Shown here: one piece after another, positions 7,140 through 10,336 of the stretch
How the letters are laid out: each line of letters opens with the position of its first letter
Numbering within the stretch: the stretch's first letter is position 1
NCBI GenBank assembly: GCA_031285575.1
Contig: JAITVX010000115.1
Coordinates: 1 to 10,336 of the forward strand
DNA: 10,336 bases
Source of the DNA: Bacteroidales bacterium
GTDB taxonomy: Bacteria; Bacteroidota; Bacteroidia; Bacteroidales; VadinHA17
Direction: 5' to 3'
The notes under the pieces: model-generated
The model's database searches: none
What the model was told of the DNA's origin: nothing
Seen by the model: the letters and a program-made list of their open reading frames with translations, nothing else
Made by a program: the position numbers and the translations under genes

Positions 7140-8473
7140 ACGCTGAAAAAGACATACAATTAGAAGAACTGTTCAGGAAGAAACTTGGATCAACTGAGGT
7201 TATGCTTGGCCCCAGGTTTAATTCATCCTTAATGAAAAAACTTGCGCGCCGCGAGTTTATGACATTTAATCCTGCCAAAATCAACATATTTTACGCAGGA
7301 GGAATTGTTGTGGCTGGCATAGCGGCAATATTGGTTTTATCGTTAAACACAAAAGAAATCCCTCCGGTAAACAGATCCTATATTTCAGAAAATATTGTCG
7401 TAAATGAAGTCATAGACACAACAGCCAATAAAAATCCTGCTGCAGTTGTTTTAGATGAACCCACGGAGCAGCCTGCACTAACTATTACGGCTGTAAAAAC
7501 AGCAGTTTCTGCCGAAAATGCAGTGCCGGTTACAAATGGCAGAGAAACAATTATTGAGAGTAATGAACCGCCAGTTGAGATTACCCGTAAGACGCTTGAG
7601 CCGGCAGTAATTAAAAAAGATATTATTACCAGGGAGCGGTTAATATACAATAAGCTTGCAGCTAATAATAAAAATACTACGAAGCTGTTTGTTCCATCGG
7701 CACTAAAGGGATGCTCGCCTTTTAGCGTTAAATTTGCCATTACGTCCGAAAAAATTGATTCATGCCACTGGAGTTTTGGCAGCGCCGGAGTTTCTTCCGA
7801 AAAAGCTCCCGAATGGATATTTACTTCTCCTGGCGATTTTGAGGTCAGGCTTGAAGCGTTTTCAGCAGGCAGGTTAACAGGCGTGTACTCCGAAAATATC
7901 ACCGTTTATCCTAGGCCGGTAGTCCGATTTGAAATCAGCCCTGAACAGGCCATAATACCTGATGAGGAAGTGCGGTTTATAAACTATTCTTCCGGAGCAG
8001 TGAGGTATCTGTGGGATTTTGGTGATGGTTACAGCTCACAACAGTTTGAACCATTATATCGGTATAAAAAATTTGGTAACTACACAGTAACCCTTAAAGC
8101 GTATAATGAATATGGATGCACCGACTCTGTAATAAAGCCCGATGCCTTTGCTAGTTCAAAATGTTATATTGAGTTTCCGAACGCCTTTATTCCAAATAAA
8201 AACGGGCCTTCAGGGGGATTGTATTCGCAGAAAAGCGACGAACTGGCGCAGGTATTCCATCCTGTTTCCCTTGGTGTAACAAACTATAAACTCAAGATCT
8301 TCAGTAAACAAGGCATCCTGATATTTGAAAGTTCGGATGTAAATATCGGTTGGGACGGCTACCTGAATGGTCAGCTAAGCGCCCCTGGTGTGTATATATG
8401 GCAGGCAAGCGGCCAGTATCGCACCGGCGAATCATTTTCAAAAATAGGCGACGTTACGCTTCTTAACAACTGA
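7136..8473 (+). CDS. Membrane anti-sigma-like protein with two PKD domains and a type B-like (gliding-type) C-terminal domain
   Basis: 445 residues with no signal peptide. Residues 1-48 are a basic cytoplasmic segment (LEELFRKKLGSTEV, then KKLARREFMTF) resembling the short N-terminus of Bacteroidota anti-sigma-like membrane proteins. TM is about 49-70; by the positive-inside rule the C-terminus is periplasmic. Residues 71-183 form a Pro/Thr/Val-rich linker. PKD 1 (about 184-258) has GCSPFSVKF but HWSFGSAG in place of WDFGDG. PKD 2 (about 262-335) keeps WDFGDG at 293-298. The end (347-445) is a CHU_C/gliding-type domain (FPNAFIPN, GWDGYLNG, PGVYIWQ, SKIGDVTLL). The start is a TTG nested in the sigma stop codon (TTGA); an in-frame TAA lies just upstream, and the next ATG (codon 23) would remove half of the cytoplasmic part. 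It is probably the regulator of the preceding sigma factor and sensor of an envelope event; the ligand is unknown. Domain calls are firm; anti-sigma function is inferred. Confidence 0.85.
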   Translation: MNAEKDIQLEELFRKKLGSTEVMLGPRFNSSLMKKLARREFMTFNPAKINIFYAGGIVVAGIAAILVLSLNTKEIPPVNRSYISENIVVNEVIDTTANKNPAAVVLDEPTEQPALTITAVKTAVSAENAVPVTNGRETIIESNEPPVEITRKTLEPAVIKKDIITRERLIYNKLAANNKNTTKLFVPSALKGCSPFSVKFAITSEKIDSCHWSFGSAGVSSEKAPEWIFTSPGDFEVRLEAFSAGRLTGVYSENITVYPRPVVRFEISPEQAIIPDEEVRFINYSSGAVRYLWDFGDGYSSQQFEPLYRYKKFGNYTVTLKAYNEYGCTDSVIKPDAFASSKCYIEFPNAFIPNKNGPSGGLYSQKSDELAQVFHPVSLGVTNYKLKIFSKQGILIFESSDVNIGWDGYLNGQLSAPGVYIWQASGQYRTGESFSKIGDVTLLNN

Positions 8474-8542
8474 CTTGTGCAGGAAAATTTCAATATTCGT
8501 CAAAAAAACAGCGATTAGCGGAGTAGTTGATAAAATCAGTAA

Positions 8543-8572
8543 TTGTTTTATGGTAAAATCTTAGTATCTTGC
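8543..8572 (+). promoter_or_regulatory. Promoter of the porP-like gene
   Basis: TTG at 8543-8545, a 19-bp spacer and TATCTTGC at 8565-8572 closely match the Bacteroidota housekeeping promoter (TTTG-N19-TAnnTTTG, one T short in the -7 box). The leader to the ATG at 8630 would be about 50 nt. With this promoter porP need not depend on the sigma operon, although read-through remains possible because I see no terminator in 8474-8540. Confidence 0.55.
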
Positions 8573-8629
8573 GCCACGTTTTTATAGTATATATGCAATA
8601 TATTGCTTAGAATTGTGATTAATAGTATT

Positions 8630-9622
8630 ATGGATTTGAGAAGAATTATTTTATTTTTTATATTATGCCTGCCTGCCTTTGCTAAATGTTTAGGGCAGGA
8701 CCCTACTTTTTCTCAGTTTTATGCCAATTCCCTCTACCTTGCTCCATCTTTTGCCGGTGCCACAGAAGATTACAGATTCTCGCTGAACTACAGAAACCAG
8801 TGGCCTTTCGCAGGAGTTTACAATACATACAGCGTTTCGTTCGATAAAGCTCTGCCAAATTTTAATTCAGGAATAGGTGTTCTGGCCACTTACGATGTTG
8901 CCGGGTCGGGCGACTTGAGCACTACAAACGTAGGGCTTGTCTATTCATACGACTTCAATATTAACAACGAATGGCATGTAAGGCCGGGAGTTAACTTTAA
9001 GTTTTATTACCTGGGGCTCGATATTGCCAAACTGGTATTTAACAGCCAGATTACAGGCTCGGGTGTAACACCGTCTGTAACCCCCCCGCCGTTCGATAAC
9101 ATTGCCGACATCGACTTTGCAGCCTCGGCCATGATATATAACGACCGGATATGGGGAGGTATTACACTGGACCACCTGCTTTCACCGAAAGTCTCTTTTT
9201 ATGGCGATGAAGACGAATCTATTGTTTACAAAAAATTTAATCTGTTTGGAGGCATGCAGATTTTGAGGAACACACGGTTAAGGCAACAATTATATGAAGT
9301 AATGTCAGTAGCTGTAAACTTTCAGAAGCAGGCAAATCATTACCAAACCGATATGGGACTTTATTATTTCAAAAGTCCTCTCATTTTCGGTATATGGTAC
9401 AGGGGGATACCGTTCATGACCTCGCAGGTAGGCGATGCAGTAATAGGACTGATAGGAATCAAAACCGATCAGCTTCACATAGGCTACAGTTATGACTTCA
9501 CCATATCGAACCTTATAACATCAACAAAGGGAGCCCACGAGATATCGCTGATATTTGAATTTAACAACTCCAGCCTTGGCAATCGCAGAAGAATAAGAGC
9601 TATACCCTGCCCCGAATTTTAA
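8630..9622 (+). CDS. PorP/SprF family type IX secretion outer-membrane protein
   Basis: A 330-residue outer-membrane beta-barrel protein. I chose the ATG at 8630 because it gives a clean signal peptide (MDLRRIILFFILCLPAFA, cleavage near LGQ). The TTG at 8603 would add nine residues ahead of it and lies closer to the promoter. The diagnostic motif DPTFSQFYANSLYLAPSFAG (24-43) follows, then alternating strands rich in aromatic residues (FSLNYRNQWPF, VGLVYSYDF, VRPGVNFKFYYLG, IGYSYDFTIS). The length is normal for the family. PorP is a core T9SS component. SprF-like paralogues are typically encoded beside cargo with type B C-terminal domains and are needed for their export. Here the neighbour with such a domain is the membrane-anchored protein at 7136-8473, which suggests that the two interact across the periplasm. 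Whether this is the core PorP or a dedicated paralogue cannot be decided from the window. Confidence 0.92.
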   Translation: MDLRRIILFFILCLPAFAKCLGQDPTFSQFYANSLYLAPSFAGATEDYRFSLNYRNQWPFAGVYNTYSVSFDKALPNFNSGIGVLATYDVAGSGDLSTTNVGLVYSYDFNINNEWHVRPGVNFKFYYLGLDIAKLVFNSQITGSGVTPSVTPPPFDNIADIDFAASAMIYNDRIWGGITLDHLLSPKVSFYGDEDESIVYKKFNLFGGMQILRNTRLRQQLYEVMSVAVNFQKQANHYQTDMGLYYFKSPLIFGIWYRGIPFMTSQVGDAVIGLIGIKTDQLHIGYSYDFTISNLITSTKGAHEISLIFEFNNSSLGNRRRIRAIPCPEF

Positions 9623-9877
9623 CGAATGTTTTTCCAATGACAATGGCAACCGTGTGTAATTTCTGCCCACCGACACATAATATACTTATTGTATTTACTC
9701 AAGTCAAAAATAGGGAATTAATCTACTGAACTATCGATTATAGCTAACTCTAAATAAAATTACCTATCATTTGGATATGAGTTATTCGTTAGATTTTCGC
9801 AGACACGTATTTAAAATAAAAGTCTAATAATAAAGCGACTTACATCCAAACAAGGACAACCGACTGAAAATGTGCGG

Positions 9878-10020
9878 ATAACGTTCTTTGTTTGGCTTTT
9901 CTTTCGGGCAACCGAAGCCACCGATAGACAAAGGTAAGACAAAGTTTAGTTTCCACCTCATTACCTGTGGTAAAAATGCAAATCGGCTGTAAGGCATTAT
10001 CTATCTGCTTCTTGCGTTAT
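9878..10020. repeat. Extended imperfect palindrome, attC-like in outline
   Basis: The outer ends ATAACG (9878-9883) and CGTTAT (10015-10020) are inverted copies. Inside lie CTTTGT/ACAAAG (9886-9891 with 9928-9933), GGCTT/AAGCC (9894-9898 with 9915-9919) and an alternative TTCGG/CCGAA stem with a GCAA loop (9903-9916). Its size (about 143 bp) and the complementary ends recall an integron attC site, but the ends do not fit the RYYYAAC/GTTRRRY consensus exactly. It may instead be a conserved intergenic repeat of Bacteroidota. Confidence 0.4.
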
Positions 10021-10038
10021 ACGGCATAACCTCTTGTA

Positions 10039-10080
10039 GCTCAAAGTAAACTAATTTTGTAACGTTTAAAAACTTTGAGC
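10039..10080. repeat. 9-bp inverted repeat bracketing the integrase promoter
   Basis: GCTCAAAGT (10039-10047) and ACTTTGAGC (10072-10080) are exact inverted copies separated by 24 bp. The -7 box lies between them and the right arm ends 2 bp before the integrase ATG. This placement suits an operator for a repressor, or binding sites for the recombinase itself. Confidence 0.6.
10052..10059 (+). promoter_or_regulatory. Integrase promoter, -7 box
   Basis: TAATTTTG matches TAnnTTTG exactly and lies 23 bp before the ATG. No TTG is found at the usual 19-20 bp spacing (the nearest, 10034-10036, is 15 bp away), so the promoter may be weak or need an activator. Confidence 0.45.
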
Positions 10081-10082
10081 AA

Positions 10083-10336
10083 ATGCGAAGCACTTTTAAG
10101 ATTTTATTCTATTTGAAGCGTAACACTTCCAAGCCTGACGGCACAGTTCCCCTGATGGGCAGAATCACTGTGGACGGAACTATTTCACAGTTCAGTTGTA
10201 AGATGAATGTAGCTCCCAACCTTTGGGATACCAAAGCAGGCAGGCTGACAGGCAAAAGCCTGTCGGCATTGAAGACCAATCTTGCATTGGACAAAATCCG
10301 TGTCGATATTAACCGCCACTATCAGGAAGTCATGCA
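10083..10336 (+). CDS. Tyrosine-type site-specific recombinase/integrase, N-terminal part (runs off right edge)
   Basis: The ATG at 10083 opens a frame that stays open to the window end: 84 codons plus two bases. The visible part begins MRSTFKILFYLKRN, then GRITVDGTISQFSCKMNV, NLWDTKAGRLTGKS and LDKIRVDINRHYQEVM. This is the arm-type DNA-binding domain and the beginning of the SAM-like core-binding domain of Bacteroidota tyrosine recombinases, the group that includes integrases of conjugative transposons and some DNA invertases. The catalytic Arg-His-Arg-Tyr domain lies outside the window, so activity and integrity cannot be judged. Position at the edge of an AT-rich tract beside a chromosomal-type gene suggests an integrase at the left end of an integrative element that continues to the right. 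Confidence 0.85.
   Translation, partial: MRSTFKILFYLKRNTSKPDGTVPLMGRITVDGTISQFSCKMNVAPNLWDTKAGRLTGKSLSALKTNLALDKIRVDINRHYQEVM

Larger units (their letters stand above)
9623..10082. other. Intergenic, AT-rich left flank of a probable integrative element
   Basis: 460 bp without a supportable gene. By hand count 9661-9840 has 51 G/C in 180 bases (about 28%), clearly below the flanking genes. No terminator for porP is visible. The right part contains the extended palindrome at 9878-10020, a GTTAT/ATAAC hairpin (10016-10030) and the integrase promoter. The attachment site should lie somewhere here, but its core cannot be located without the other end of the element or an empty site. Confidence 0.6.
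9623..10336. mobile_element. Putative left end of an integrative element (partial)
   Basis: Three observations fit an element boundary: a sharp fall in GC after the porP stop, palindromic sequence in the non-coding flank, and a recombinase gene reading away from the flank. No cargo, conjugation or replication gene is visible. The exact junction is unknown. Confidence 0.4.

Noticed and set aside
7378..7902. 174-codon minus-strand frame
   Set aside because: It is antisense to the linker and PKD 1 of the anti-sigma-like protein, has no family resemblance, and the sense frame carries clear domains.
8603..8629. TTG at 8603 as start of the PorP/SprF protein
   Set aside because: It would put nine extra residues before a normal signal peptide. 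The ATG at 8630 gives the expected N-terminus.
9894..9919. tRNA or tRNA-end attachment site in the flank of the integrase
   Set aside because: No cloverleaf, T-loop sequence (GTTCRAnnC) or CCA end could be found in 9623-10082.
10039..10080. Invertible (phase-variable) promoter driven by the adjacent recombinase
   Set aside because: A promoter between inverted repeats beside a tyrosine recombinase suggests inversion, but the 24-bp spacing is far shorter than that of known Bacteroides invertible promoters, and 9-bp arms are short.

Overview
The window looks like chromosome of a Bacteroidota bacterium, most likely of the Bacteroidales/Marinilabiliales type. The evidence is a PorP/SprF-family outer-membrane protein, a gliding-type (type B) C-terminal domain with PKD domains, an N-terminal module typical of a very large glycine-rich surface protein, Bacteroidota-style promoters (TTG-N19-TAnnTTTG) and a Bacteroides-type integrase N-terminus. 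No phage genes, CRISPR array, rRNA or tRNA were seen.

Left half (1-6045) is all on the minus strand. rlmH (23S rRNA methyltransferase) lies 8 bp upstream of a 1226-residue multi-pass sensor histidine kinase of NtrY-like architecture, so the two are probably co-transcribed. About 94 bp further on, after a hairpin, starts a large glycine-rich surface protein with a signal peptide. Its frame stays open to the left edge, so only the first 596 residues are present.

The middle, 6046-6551, is a divergent gap. It holds the rlmH promoter, several small hairpins, a weak plus-strand terminator and an ECF-like promoter just before the next gene.

Right half is on the plus strand. An ECF sigma factor overlaps, by a TTG start nested in its own stop codon, a membrane protein with an anti-sigma-like cytoplasmic N-terminus, one transmembrane helix, a long linker, two PKD domains and a type B-like C-terminal domain. 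It is followed, behind its own promoter, by a PorP/SprF-like gene. My reading is that this is a trans-envelope circuit coupling type IX secretion (T9SS) or the outer membrane to an ECF sigma factor, with the PKD/C-terminal part as periplasmic sensor. The architecture is visible; the signalling role is inference.

After porP the sequence becomes AT-rich (about 28% GC by hand count over 9661-9840). It then shows an extended imperfect palindrome and a promoter bracketed by 9-bp inverted repeats, and ends in the first 84 codons of a tyrosine recombinase. This is probably the left end of an integrative element inserted beside porP.
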